Positions 26,184 to 40,717 are shown, counted from the stretch's first letter. The stretch: DNA of 64,000 bases from Janthinobacterium rivuli (GCF_009208735.1 NZ_WFLJ01000004.1:186001-250000); one strand, 5' to 3'. Notes: generated by a model not told the origin, from the letters alone. Numbers and translations are program-made.

Positions 26184-26807
26184 CTACTTCGCCTGCGCGC
26201 TGGGGCGTTCGGCGATGCGGTCGCGGTAGGCCTGCAGGTGCTGCAAGCCTTCCGCGCCGGGCCGGTACTTCATCAGGCCGCGCGCGAATTCCAGCGCACA
26301 GAAAGCCGTGATGTCGGCGATCGTAAACCGTTCGCCGGCGATGTAGGGCTGCTGCGCCAGCACCTGGTCCAGCCACTGCGCCGTCTCGCGCAGCTTGCCC
26401 GCCTGCGCCGTGGCGAAGTCGGGAAACTGCGGGTTTTCCAGCGCCACCAGGGCCGGATGGCCGTGGCGCACCCAGTTGGCGGCCGCGCTGAACAGATGCA
26501 GTTCCACGCGGCGGTCGGCCATTTCGATGAAGGCGCGCTCTTCGAAACCTTCGCCCATCAGGTTCGGCTGCGGCTGCAAGCCTTCCAGGTAAGTGCAGAT
26601 GGCGCGCGTCTCGGTCAGCACGCGCCCGTCGTCCAGCTCCAGCACGGGCACGCGACCCAGCGGGTTCTTGGCCAGGAAGGCGGGATCGCGGTGCTGGCCC
26701 GCCATCAGGTCGAGCGCCACTTCCTCGATGCCGGTGATGCCCTTCTCGGCGATGAACATGGTGACGCGGCGTGGATTGGGCGTGCGGGGGCTGATAGTCA
26801 GTTTCAT
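26184..26807 (-). CDS. Glutathione S-transferase family protein
   Basis: A 207-residue protein with an N-terminal thioredoxin-like GSH domain (MKLTISPRTPNPRRVTMFIAEKG; the cis-Pro motif in GRVPVLELDDGRVLTETRAI) and a C-terminal helical domain (YIAGERFTIADITAFCALEFAR, the N-capping box). The thiol-activating residue near the N terminus appears to be a serine (SPRTPN), as in theta/zeta-like or nu-like bacterial GSTs. The start is ATG 26807; a longer frame upstream is intergenic. Converges on the prolyl oligopeptidase gene with 14 bases between stops. Substrate unknown. Confidence 0.88.
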   Translation of the reverse strand: MKLTISPRTPNPRRVTMFIAEKGITGIEEVALDLMAGQHRDPAFLAKNPLGRVPVLELDDGRVLTETRAICTYLEGLQPQPNLMGEGFEERAFIEMADRRVELHLFSAAANWVRHGHPALVALENPQFPDFATAQAGKLRETAQWLDQVLAQQPYIAGERFTIADITAFCALEFARGLMKYRPGAEGLQHLQAYRDRIAERPSAQAK

Positions 26808-27060
26808 GTGCGTAGGTCTCGTCTCGTTATAGGGTGGACAATCGGCTGCGGGACCGGCCTGTGGCAGGACAGTCAAGCCCTCATCATACCAGCGCACCGT
26901 CATGGTGCGGCGCCCCTGGCGCGTTGACTTCGCCCCCGTTTCGCCTTAGATTGCTGTACGGGAACGCTGGCCGCCAGTTCCAGCGATGTCCCCCAACCGC
27001 CATCAACGCTCGCAGCCTACCCGGCTGGCGGGCGTTTTACTCATGAACGAAGGGCATACC

Positions 27061-29760
<2,700 letters not shown>

Positions 29761-29825
29761 GCGCCCGCGCCCGGCGTCGCGCTACGGCGGCGCCGGGCAT
29801 TTAGCTGCCCTGGACGAAAATCCGG

Positions 29826-30065
29826 GCAAAAAAAACCGGCTTCGCAAAGTGCGGTAGCCGGTTGAAACGCTGTTTCAGAGCGCAGGGATAAAACGGAAAA
29901 CACATGAAAAAGTGGAAATCGTGCCGGTCATTGAGGTGTCCGGCAACCTTGCGCCCGGGGTTTCCGTGCACCATGTATCCACTATGCCAGCCCTTGCCTT
30001 AGACAGGCTTAGGACTTCATTAAATCCCCGCCCGATTCCTGCATTTCCCCTGCCCCGCCCTGCGA
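29826..30065 (-). ncRNA. Candidate small RNA (unproven)
   Basis: A minus-strand transcript beginning near 30065, downstream of a TATAGT box (30076-30071, -35 poor), and ending at a strong intrinsic terminator would be about 240 nt and lies in otherwise gene-free DNA. Just before the terminator there is a second small hairpin (CTGAAAC/GTTTCA). I do not recognise a known RNA family in it. No minus-strand protein gene exists that would need this terminator, which is the main argument. Confidence 0.3.
29828..29863 (-). terminator. Intrinsic terminator facing the minus strand
   Basis: An eight-base-pair perfect stem (AACCGGCT 29834-29841 with AGCCGGTT 29856-29863) is followed on the minus strand by eight T (29835-29828). 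On the plus strand there is no T-run, so it would only weakly terminate the aminopeptidase gene. Confidence 0.75.
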
Positions 30066-30307
30066 TCATTACTATAAAACAAGTTTTACGTGTCTGGTGC
30101 CGATGGTTGAGCTCACCGGCTAAGCTGTTGAGTCATGCCTGCATCCTATCGCTCCCGGAACGTAGTGATTTGCGCACCGCATGCTGTGTGCCAACGAAAG
30201 CATCATAACAGCGCCATATGACCGCCTTATGACGTAGCTCTAACATTGCATGCGTGCCGCGGCGCGGATCGCGTACTATTCCCTTTTCATCCTTGTTCCT
30301 TCCGCCC

Positions 30308-31048
30308 ATGCCCAGCCAGAACCACCGCCTGCCCGCCAACATTCGCACCACGTTGCTGCTTGCCTGCGCCGTGCTGGCGTCCTGCACGCCCTTGCCGCCG
30401 GCGCCGGCCCCTGCACCAACCGCCCCGGCCGCCATGCCCGCGCCCGCGTGGCAGCGGCAAGGCGTACAACTGCTGCACATCGCGCCCGAGGAATCCCTGC
30501 TGACCATCACCGTGCGGCGCGGCGGCGCGCTGGCGCGGCTGGGGCATGACCACGTGGTGGCCAGCCGCACCTTGCAGGGCGTAGTGGCGCCCGCACTGGG
30601 GCGCACGCAATTCCAGTTCCTGCTGGATCAGATGAGTGTGGATGAGGAAAGCTTGCGCCAGGCGGCCGGCCTGACGACGACGCCGTCGGCCGACGCCATC
30701 GCCGGCACGCGCCACAACATGCTGGTGCGCGTGCTCGAGGCGGAACGCTATCCGTGGGTGCGCATCGACGCCCGCCGCGCGGGCAAGCAGGACGTGTTCG
30801 AGGCCGACATCACCCTGCATGGCGTGACGCGCACGGTGCAGTTGCCGGTGCGCATAGAGCAAGCGGCCGATGGACGCCGCCTGCAGGCCAGCGGCAGCCT
30901 GCTGCTGAAACAGAGCGACTTCGGCATCGTGCCCTTCGCCGTCCTCGGCGGCGCCATGGCCGTGCAGGATCAGATGGAACTGGCGTTTCGCATTACCGCC
31001 AGGCAAGAGCTCAACGCGCCAGGATCAGGCGCAAGCCCAGGCCGATGA
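30308..31048 (+). CDS. YceI-family lipoprotein
   Basis: A 246-residue protein with a lipoprotein signal (LLLACAVLASC, lipobox LASC, modified Cys26), a Pro/Ala-rich linker and a YceI-like lipocalin-fold domain (LGHDHVVASRTLQGVV, DITLHGVTRTVQLPVRIE, SDFGIVPFAVLGGAMAVQDQMELAFRITA). YceI proteins bind isoprenoid or lipid ligands. The start ATG 30308 has no clear ribosome site but gives the lipoprotein leader directly. Its 3' end overlaps the convergent LysE gene by 38 bases. Confidence 0.82.
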   Translation: MPSQNHRLPANIRTTLLLACAVLASCTPLPPAPAPAPTAPAAMPAPAWQRQGVQLLHIAPEESLLTITVRRGGALARLGHDHVVASRTLQGVVAPALGRTQFQFLLDQMSVDEESLRQAAGLTTTPSADAIAGTRHNMLVRVLEAERYPWVRIDARRAGKQDVFEADITLHGVTRTVQLPVRIEQAADGRRLQASGSLLLKQSDFGIVPFAVLGGAMAVQDQMELAFRITARQELNAPGSGASPGR

Positions 31049-31640
31049 AGATGGTGCCGGCCACCCGATCCAGCCACAGGCCGGCGCGCGGGCGGCGGTT
31101 CAGCCACAGACCGACGGCGCCGGAAAAATAGCCGAGCAAGCCGAACAGCACGCACGCCTGCGCCGTGAAGACCAGGCCCAGCTGCGCCGTTTGCCAGCTG
31201 GCATTGCCCTGGCCCGCGACGATGAACTGCGGCAGGAACGACAGGAAGAACAGCACGACTTTCGGATTGATACTGTTGGCAAACAAGCCCTTGCCGAACA
31301 GACGCAGCAAGGACTCGTCGGGCAAGGCCGCCGCGCCATCGACTCTGGCGCCGCCGCGGCTGCGCAAGGCGCCGATGCCCAGCCACACCAGGTACAGCCC
31401 GCCGGCCACTTTCAGCGCGGTAAATGCCGTGGGCGAGGCGGCCAGCAGGGCCGACACGCCGATGGTCGCCAGCACCGTGTGCGTGAGGCAGCCAAGGGCG
31501 CAGCCGAGGCCGAACGCCATGCCCTGGCGGCGGCCGCGCGACATGCCCACGCCCAGCACCATCAGGTTGTCGGGGCCGGGACTGGCGGTGATCAAAACGG
31601 CGGCGGCCAGGAAGGCCAGGAACTGGTCGGGACTGAGCAT
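31011..31640 (-). CDS. LysE/RhtB-family amino-acid exporter
   Basis: A 209-residue inner-membrane protein with about six hydrophobic segments. The family signature SPGPDNLMVLGVGMSRGRRQGMAFGLGCALG is at residues 20-50, and the second half has ANSINPKVVLFFLSFLPQF. RhtB-type proteins export amino acids such as homoserine, threonine or lysine; the substrate here is not predictable. The start is ATG 31640. Convergent overlap with the YceI lipoprotein gene. Confidence 0.9.
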   Translation of the reverse strand: MLSPDQFLAFLAAAVLITASPGPDNLMVLGVGMSRGRRQGMAFGLGCALGCLTHTVLATIGVSALLAASPTAFTALKVAGGLYLVWLGIGALRSRGGARVDGAAALPDESLLRLFGKGLFANSINPKVVLFFLSFLPQFIVAGQGNASWQTAQLGLVFTAQACVLFGLLGYFSGAVGLWLNRRPRAGLWLDRVAGTIFIGLGLRLILAR

Positions 31641-31795
31641 GAATATCTCACGGGCAAAGGCGCCATGATACCGGAGCCGGCACCATCCCGGCAGCACAGG
31701 AAATTGTCCGTATGTCACCGAGAGTCGATTAAAATGGGCACTCCACAGCAAACGGCGTTGCCGCCAGCCCAGCGCGACCATCACCACACTCATCA

Positions 31796-34671
<2,876 letters not shown>

Positions 34672-34687
<16 letters not shown>

Positions 34688-35583
34688 GACATCCAGCCGC
34701 GCGCTTGCAGCCACGCCTGCAACAGCCGCGGCCACGCGGCCGGCTCGCTGCCCGCCTTGCCCAGGCCCCAGCCATGGCCGCCGTGCTGGAACAGGTGCAG
34801 CTCGACGGGCACGCCCGCGCGGCGCAAGGCCGCATCCATCAGCCGGCTGTTCTCGGGTGGCGCAATCGGATCGTCGAGCGCCTGCGCCAGAAACACGGAC
34901 GGCGTGCGCGCATCGACGTGCCGCTCCACCGACCAGGCGTCGCGCGCCGCCTGCCCGGGGTGACTTCCCAGCAGCTGCTTCTTCGCGTGCGTCGTGTCGA
35001 ACGGCGGCTGCATGGTCAGCACGGGGTACAGCAGCACGGCGAAGTCGGGCCGCGCGGAGACGGCGTCCATCGCGTCGACCGGTGCATACAGGGCGGCATC
35101 GGGCTGCACGGCCGTCATGCCGGCCAGGTGCGCGCCGGCGGAAAAACCCAGCATGCCGATGCGCGCAGGATCGATGCCCCACTCGGCCGCGCGCGCACGG
35201 ATCACGCGCATGGCGCGCTGGCCATCCTGGAACGGCGCGGCCACCCCGCCGCCCTCCCGCGGCAGGCGGTACACGAGCTCGAACGCCGTGACGCCCCGCG
35301 CCTGCAGCCAGCTGGCGACCGGGCCGCTCTCCTTGCCCGCCTCGATATGCGCATAGCCGCCGCCGCTGACCAGCAGGATCGTCAGACCGTTCGGCTGCGC
35401 CGGGCGGTGCGCGATCAGGTAAGGCTGCCCGACCTGCGTGATGGAACCTTTCGCGCTGTCGCGCTGCGGGCCCGGCGCGGCGCCGCCGGGCGGCGCGCCG
35501 GGCCACAGCACAATGGCGCCAGGCGGCGCGGCGCCCGCGTGCAGGTGGAGCAGGACAAGACACAACGGCATCAGGCGTCGCAT
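34672..35583 (-). CDS. Secreted alpha/beta hydrolase (esterase-like)
   Basis: A 303-residue hydrolase with a signal peptide (MRRLMPLCLVLLHLHAGAA). It has the HGGGF-like oxyanion block LLVSGGGYAHIEAGKE, the nucleophile in GMLGFSAGAHLAG, an acid in ALDDPIAP and the histidine in HGGHGWG, typical of the acetylxylan-esterase/BD-FAE group. It starts three bases after the stop of the large fusion gene, so the two are probably cotranscribed. Its 3' end overlaps the histidine kinase gene tail to tail by 16 bases. Natural substrate unknown. Confidence 0.85.
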
Positions 35584-35585
35584 GC

Positions 35586-38500
35586 CTAGAAATCCGTCTC
35601 GCCCTGGATCACGGCCGGATAACCGGTCATGGCGCGCGAGGTCTGCATGCCGGCCATCACGGCCGCCTCCACGCAGCCCGCGTTCAGGCCCGTCCTAATC
35701 CAGTCGCCCGTCAGGAACAGGTTGGAAAAGCCCGACTGGTCGGTGGCCAGCCGGTACTGCGTGCTGCCCACCACTGACATGACGTAGCGCTCTGACGGGT
35801 CGACGTTGGCGCGCCAGTACTGGCTGTCGAAGCGCGCCGGCCCCGTGCCCGCCTTCGCATCGACCAGCCATTGCCACGGGAACGCGCCCGGCGCGCCCGC
35901 CTCGGACCACAATGCGCCGATCTCGCGCTCCAGCTGGTGCAAGGCGCCCGCTTTCGCCCTGGCCGCGCAGCGGGCGGGGAAGCCCGTGTCGGTGACGGGC
36001 GGATAGCTGTCGACGGGGAGGGCGCTGCAAAAGTAGGAGACGTTTTTCGGTTCCTGCCCCGCCGGCCAGTCTTCGCGCGCCAACAATTGATCCATCGGCG
36101 CCCACGTGTCGTACGGTTCCGTGAAGGCCGACAGCACCGGTTGCTGGCCCTTCGGCTGCGTGGTCCAGCCCATCTGACGCAAATCCTTGTTGAGCCACAC
36201 CTGGTAAGCCTGCGTGGCCACGGTTTGTACCTTGTCGGCCGCCAGTTGCAGGGCCGGGCTTTGCGCCAGCATTTGCGGGCACAAGGCCTGCAGCGAGCCG
36301 ATGGAAATGCCGAACACCACCTTGTCGAAATCGACGCCCTTCTTCAATACCGTGGCGGGCAGCGCGCGGCCGAACGCTTGCTGGTATTGCTGCGGCCAGT
36401 CGCTCCAGTACGACTCCAGGTTGACTTCCTGCTCCTGCAGCAGCGCCGCCTGGGCCGGTTCGATCTGCGCGTAATCGGGCGCGCTGGGCCAGCACGCGAG
36501 GCCTTTCACGTCGACCAGCGGCGCATAGCCGGCGGCCGGATCCTTCAATTGCACTTGCTGCGTGATGCGGATGCTGTCGATGTCGCCCGCGCCCGGCACC
36601 AGTTCTTCCACGCGCTGGAAGAACTTGAATTCCACGCCCCGTTTTTTCAGCACTTCATACAGCGGCGTGAAAATCGTGTCGCCCATGCCGGCCTGCATCT
36701 TGAACATGATGCCGCCCTTGTAGGCCAGGCCGATGCGCGCCATCGCCCGCAAGAGCGTCCCCGCCTCGATGTTCGGCTTCCCGAAATCGCCGCCCTCGTA
36801 GGCAAAGACGAGGTCATAGAAGCCGCGCACGGGCGCCGAATTGACGCTGAACTGCTCGTCGCCGCCATGTTTTTTCAGCCAGGCGCGGAAGTCGATGTCG
36901 TTGATGACGTCGAAGCCGTTCTTGAACACGCCATCCTCGAACATGCCCTTCATGACCGTGATGCCCAGGTCCAGGCAGGTGAACAGGCGGCGCAATTCAT
37001 CGTCGCCGTCGATCAGCGCGCGATAGCGCAGGCGCAGCCAGGCGCGGATGCCGTTCAGGGTGCTGGCCAGCAACTGGTGGCGCGCCTCGTCGTGGCGCGT
37101 GGAATCGGGCGCCAGGTCGGCCACCAGCGCCGCCAGGGCGCCCACGGACAAGCCCACGTCGAGGCCCAGTTCATCGGCCTGCCCCACCACTTCATCGGCC
37201 AGGCGGCGCAGCCAGCCGGGCCACACGCCGTCCCCTTGCGAGGCGCTGGCGCGCACGATGCGCGCGTCGGCGTCCGCCACTTGTCGGATCTGGCGTATCC
37301 ACTGCTCGATCCAACCCACCATGGCGATGGCCATCTGCCACAGGGTGATATCTTCGCCGCCCTCGCCCGGTTCGCCCGGCAAGGTGGGAAAGACGATCGA
37401 CCAGTTGCGCCACTCGCCCTTGACGTCTTCCGACAGGGCCACGTAATCGTGCTGTTTGAAGGCGTCGCGCCAGGTGGCCAGCGGCGCGCCTGCCGGGCGA
37501 TCCAGGCTGGCATACGCTTCCTTGATCATCCTGAAAGCATTCGCGTAGAAGCCGAACCAGATGTGCAGGCCGTGTTCCTCGATGCGCTGCCCCGCCTGCG
37601 CATTGCGTCCGCTGGCGCCCTTGCCGCCCAGGCGCCAGCCCAGCTGGTAGACGGTGATGGCGTGCCGGTTTTGCCAGCCAGGCTGGTTCGTCAAATAATA
37701 CGCGGTGGTCATGGCCGCCACGCCGCCGCCCAGGATGGCGATCTTTTCCGGCGCGATGCGGGAATTGTCGACCAGCTCCTCGCCCGGCATGGCCGTGAAA
37801 TCGAAATTCACATTGAACGGCAATATCGCCGCCTGCGGCCCCAGCTTGAGACCCAGGGTCTGGTCCAGCGGGAAGCTGTCGAAGGCGTGCAGCGTGCATG
37901 CGTGCTCGTAGCCGAGCAGGCGCGCGCTGTGCAGGCGGTTGATCTCGGCCGGCGCGGCCACCAGGGCCTGGTACACGGCTTTCACGCCCGCGCTGTCGGG
38001 GAATTGCTTGAGGAATATCTGGTCGATGCGGGGATTGCGCAGCAAGGACAAAATATCGGCCCAGCCGGCCTGGTCCAGGTCAAAGAAATCGGGGATGGAG
38101 AGGAAAATCTGGAATGCCTGCTCGATGAGTTCGAGGAAACTGTTGACGGGCTTGTCCGGCCCCGTCCGCACGGTGGCGTTCACTTCCAGCAAAGGATGCA
38201 GCGCCAGTTTCGTCTCCGGCGAAAAATGCTGGAAACCCTTGGCGGCCACGGAGCAGCGCAGCGGCTCGCTGCCGGCGGCGGGGATCTCGTAGTCGCACAG
38301 GTATTTCGGATAGCCGAACAGCTCGCGCCCGTTGATCAGGGCCATCGCGTCATCGACGAAGATATGGCACGGATACCAATAGATATGCGCGAGCTTGCCC
38401 TTGTCGTCCATCTGGCCCACCATGATCCAGGTGACGATGTCGACTTCCGTAATCCAGCCCTTGGCCTGGTCGACGGGGTTGGCGGAGTCCGCATGGTTGA

Positions 38501-38723
38501 CGCGCGTAAACGTCAGCATCACATATGGCGACAGGGCTTTCAGGGTCATCTTGCTGCCCGCCACCTGGTTCAGGGTGGTATTCACGGTCGCTTGCAATTT
38601 CGCCAGGTCGCCCTTGACGAAATAGCCGTACATTTCCGACTGTTTCAATTGCAGCGGCGCGTGCATCATCACCGAACCGCCCTGATAGATATACGAAGGT
38701 CTTGCCAAAGGTATCGCCGTCAT
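35586..38723 (-). CDS. Acetoacetate decarboxylase-like / FAD amine-oxidase-like fusion
   Basis: A 1045-residue protein. Residues 1 to about 300 resemble the acetoacetate decarboxylase family (WYPCHIFVDDAMALINGRELFGYPKYL, with K140 at the place of the Schiff-base lysine; the adjacent lysine of true decarboxylases is Tyr141). From 327 an FAD/NAD-binding domain begins (KIAILGGGVAAMTTAYYL, then GWRLGGKGASGRN), with the IEEHGLHIWFGFYANAFRMI block of carotenoid desaturase/hydroxysqualene dehydroxylase-like flavoproteins and a C-terminal NLFLTGDWIRTGLNAGCVEAAVMAG flavin motif. No signal peptide. The start ATG 38723 has a G-rich site; the longer upstream frame is AT-rich leader. Reaction unknown; probably a lipid or polyketide-type substrate. 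Confidence 0.75.
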   Translation of the reverse strand: MTAIPLARPSYIYQGGSVMMHAPLQLKQSEMYGYFVKGDLAKLQATVNTTLNQVAGSKMTLKALSPYVMLTFTRVNHADSANPVDQAKGWITEVDIVTWIMVGQMDDKGKLAHIYWYPCHIFVDDAMALINGRELFGYPKYLCDYEIPAAGSEPLRCSVAAKGFQHFSPETKLALHPLLEVNATVRTGPDKPVNSFLELIEQAFQIFLSIPDFFDLDQAGWADILSLLRNPRIDQIFLKQFPDSAGVKAVYQALVAAPAEINRLHSARLLGYEHACTLHAFDSFPLDQTLGLKLGPQAAILPFNVNFDFTAMPGEELVDNSRIAPEKIAILGGGVAAMTTAYYLTNQPGWQNRHAITVYQLGWRLGGKGASGRNAQAGQRIEEHGLHIWFGFYANAFRMIKEAYASLDRPAGAPLATWRDAFKQHDYVALSEDVKGEWRNWSIVFPTLPGEPGEGGEDITLWQMAIAMVGWIEQWIRQIRQVADADARIVRASASQGDGVWPGWLRRLADEVVGQADELGLDVGLSVGALAALVADLAPDSTRHDEARHQLLASTLNGIRAWLRLRYRALIDGDDELRRLFTCLDLGITVMKGMFEDGVFKNGFDVINDIDFRAWLKKHGGDEQFSVNSAPVRGFYDLVFAYEGGDFGKPNIEAGTLLRAMARIGLAYKGGIMFKMQAGMGDTIFTPLYEVLKKRGVEFKFFQRVEELVPGAGDIDSIRITQQVQLKDPAAGYAPLVDVKGLACWPSAPDYAQIEPAQAALLQEQEVNLESYWSDWPQQYQQAFGRALPATVLKKGVDFDKVVFGISIGSLQALCPQMLAQSPALQLAADKVQTVATQAYQVWLNKDLRQMGWTTQPKGQQPVLSAFTEPYDTWAPMDQLLAREDWPAGQEPKNVSYFCSALPVDSYPPVTDTGFPARCAARAKAGALHQLEREIGALWSEAGAPGAFPWQWLVDAKAGTGPARFDSQYWRANVDPSERYVMSVVGSTQYRLATDQSGFSNLFLTGDWIRTGLNAGCVEAAVMAGMQTSRAMTGYPAVIQGETDF

Positions 38724-38927
38724 TGCCCTGCCCCCCAATTTAAATTTCAGACAAACAAGATTTCCACAGTGTATTTGAGAAATATCAATGGATGATATGA
38801 AATTAATTAAAGGATTTGCCAAGATGCATAGGCTCGGCAGGTGGGCGAAAAGTAGCAGCGAAAGGCAAGCGGCGGCCATCCGGTGTACGATGGATCATCC
38901 GTGCAAAGCAGGCGAGCTGACCCAGAA

Positions 38928-39470
38928 ATGATTACTACCGACTACGTATCGACCTATTCAGGCAACCGTTTTTATCCCTTGCGCCCGCATATCGACAAGG
39001 TCGCCATCGAAGACATCGCCCACGGCCTCGCTTACCAGTGCCGCTTCAATGGACAGACGCAAGTGTTTTACTCGGTCGCCCAGCACAGCCTGATCGTTGC
39101 CGACCTGGTGCCGCCCCATTTGCGCCTGGCCGCCCTGCTGCACGACGCGGCCGAAGCCTACCTGGGCGACATGGTGAAGCCCTTGAAAGTGCTGCTGCCG
39201 GAATTTGCCGTGCTGGAAGACAAGGTCAGCGCCATCATCGCCGCCACCTATGGCCTGGATTTTTCCGATTACGCGCCCATCAAGCGGGCCGACCTGATCG
39301 CGCTGGCCACGGAAAAGCGCGATCTGATGCCGCACTCGGCCGAGCGCTGGGCTTACCTTGACGGCATCGCTCCCTTGCCCGGCATAATCGAGGCCATGGG
39401 CCCGGCCGAAGCCAAGCAGCGCTTCCTGCATGCCTTTGCCCAGTTGGGCGGACTGGGGCTTGCCGCATGA
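38928..39470 (+). CDS. HD-domain phosphohydrolase (YfbR-like)
   Basis: A 180-residue HD-superfamily protein. The metal site residues are visible in FYSVAQHSLIVADLV, LAALLHDAAEAYLGD and a later aspartate. The N-terminal TYSGNRFYPLRPHIDKVAIEDIAHGLAYQCRFNGQ block is typical of short YfbR/phage-like HD proteins that dephosphorylate nucleotides. Start ATG 38928; ribosome site weak. Divergent from the large fusion gene with about 200 AT-rich bases between. Confidence 0.82.
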   Translation: MITTDYVSTYSGNRFYPLRPHIDKVAIEDIAHGLAYQCRFNGQTQVFYSVAQHSLIVADLVPPHLRLAALLHDAAEAYLGDMVKPLKVLLPEFAVLEDKVSAIIAATYGLDFSDYAPIKRADLIALATEKRDLMPHSAERWAYLDGIAPLPGIIEAMGPAEAKQRFLHAFAQLGGLGLAA

Positions 39471-39520
39471 ATGCTGCCACCCAGCCGCACGAACGGACGC
39501 TAAGCCCCGGTTTTTGCACG

Positions 39521-39665
39521 GCTTTTTCAGATATCCACAGCAACTGTGGATAAAGTTGTTGATAAGCCCCTCTTGACAAGCCGCAAAACCAGTACTGATG
39601 CGGGTTTCAACAATTTGCTGATTTCACAGGCATTTTTTTACTCCAATGAAATCAATGACTTAGAA
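39521..39665 (+). repeat. 145-bp intergenic repeat with DnaA-box-like sites, copy A
   Basis: Starts with gctttttcagatatccaca and ends with aaatcaatgacttagaa; the second copy lies at 40573-40717, also 145 bp, with a diverged centre. It holds a perfect TGTGGATAA (39545-39553, DnaA box TTATCCACA on the other strand), an inverted repeat TATCCACAG/CTGTGGATA, and TTGACA. The flanking 362-bp gap between the HD and response-regulator genes holds no other feature. Confidence 0.8.
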
Positions 39666-39832
39666 TCATGATTTTGCGCTAGCGCAAAGTTACGCTACCA
39701 CCATGAAAATATATTTTTCTGTGCATAAGCAGTCCAGGCGCCAGGCCGTCTTGCTTGAACAGCATTGTTTTGACAAACCCCGCAGACTGGCATAGTGTGG
39801 AGTAGCAAGCACGATCAACGGTGGATAAACGC

Positions 39833-40432
39833 ATGAACATGGATAGCGATAGCGCCGCCAAGGGGGCGGACGAACCCGACTGGCTGGTCGACGAGCCGCT
39901 GGAACGGGCTGACGCGGTGGCGGAACCTGCCAATGCGGCGCCTTGGCGCGTGCTGATTGTCGACGACGATGTCGACGTGCATGTGGTGACCAAGTTCGCC
40001 CTCAGCCAGGCCAGCTTCCAGGGCCGCAGGCTGAGCTTTCTGCATGCATATTCAGGTGCCGAGGCGCTGGCCTTGCTGCGCGGCACTCCCGACATCGCCG
40101 TGGTGCTGCTCGATGTGATCATGGAAACCCAGGATGCCGGGCTGCAAGTGGCGCGCCAGATCCGCGAAGATTTGCACAACAGCGCCGTGCGCATCATCCT
40201 GCGCACGGGCCAGCCCGGCCAGGCGCTGGAACACCGCATCATCATCGACTACGACATCAACGACTTCTGGTGCAAGACCGACCTCACCACGCGCAAGTTG
40301 TTTACCACCGTCATCGCTTCGCTGCGTACCTACGCCGCCTTGCGCGAAGCGCAGCAACAGGTCGCCGAGCTCGCCGCCGCCCTGGCCCAGTGCGGCGATG
40401 CGCCAGCGGAACCGGCCGGCGGCACCCCCTGA
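39833..40432 (+). CDS. Stand-alone response regulator (receiver of the DUF3369 type)
   Basis: A 199-residue protein with an acidic N-terminal tail, then a receiver domain (VLIVDDDVDVHVVTKFALSQ; phospho-acceptor Asp in VVLLDVIMETQDAGL; IILRTGQPGQALEHRIIIDYDINDFWCKTDLT) and a short coiled tail. The receiver is the kind found in front of DUF3369 plus an output domain, but both are absent here, so it must act by protein contact or be a shortened relative. The start ATG 39833 follows GGTGG; GTG 39821 and ATG 39839 are possible. Flanked by the two 145-bp repeats. Confidence 0.8.
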   Translation: MNMDSDSAAKGADEPDWLVDEPLERADAVAEPANAAPWRVLIVDDDVDVHVVTKFALSQASFQGRRLSFLHAYSGAEALALLRGTPDIAVVLLDVIMETQDAGLQVARQIREDLHNSAVRIILRTGQPGQALEHRIIIDYDINDFWCKTDLTTRKLFTTVIASLRTYAALREAQQQVAELAAALAQCGDAPAEPAGGTP

Positions 40433-40572
40433 ACCGCCGCCGCTACTTTTAGTCATAAAACAAGAATACTGGATGGGCATACAGGCTTGTGCGATGCCCC
40501 ATTTTGGGTCGCCACGAGGCCGGATTTGCCGCGCCGATCCGGTGTCAGTATCTAAGTGGCGGATTGTTAAGC

Positions 40573-40717
40573 GCTTTTTCAGATATCCACACGGACTGTG
40601 GATATCTTTGTGGATAAGGGCCTATTGACAGGCTTCAAAGCCACAGCCCGTGCGGCTTTCAATAAACTGCTCAATCAAACGGCAAAAATAAACACCTTTA
40701 AAATCAATCACTTAGAA
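40573..40717 (+). repeat. 145-bp intergenic repeat with DnaA-box-like sites, copy B
   Basis: Second copy of the element at 39521, same length and orientation. It has a perfect inverted repeat (GATATCCACA and TGTGGATATC, 5-base loop), a perfect TGTGGATAA at 40609-40617 and the same aaatcaat-cacttagaa end. It lies in a 416-bp gene-free stretch (40433-40848) after the response regulator gene; the rest of that stretch is AT-rich with no recognised gene. Confidence 0.8.

Larger units (their letters stand above)
29761..30307. other. 547-bp intergenic region without a recognised protein gene
   Basis: Holds a strong hairpin with a T-run on the minus strand (29828-29863) and an isolated TATAGT on the minus strand at 30076-30071. 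The only open frame, 64 codons on the minus strand ending at 29875, has no protein-like composition. The promoter of the downstream YceI lipoprotein gene must lie at its right end. Confidence 0.6.

Noticed and set aside
29875-30069. Small 64-codon gene on the minus strand
   Set aside because: No ribosome site and no protein-like pattern; the stretch is better read as intergenic or a candidate RNA.
35871-38795. A 974-codon open frame antisense to the decarboxylase/flavin fusion
   Set aside because: No motif or ribosome site and typical shadow composition; the minus-strand gene has recognisable domains.
39521-40717. Chromosomal or plasmid origin of replication because of DnaA-box-like sites
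   Set aside because: No dnaA, dnaN, parAB, rep or similar gene is near and only one perfect box is seen per element; kept only as a repeat pair.
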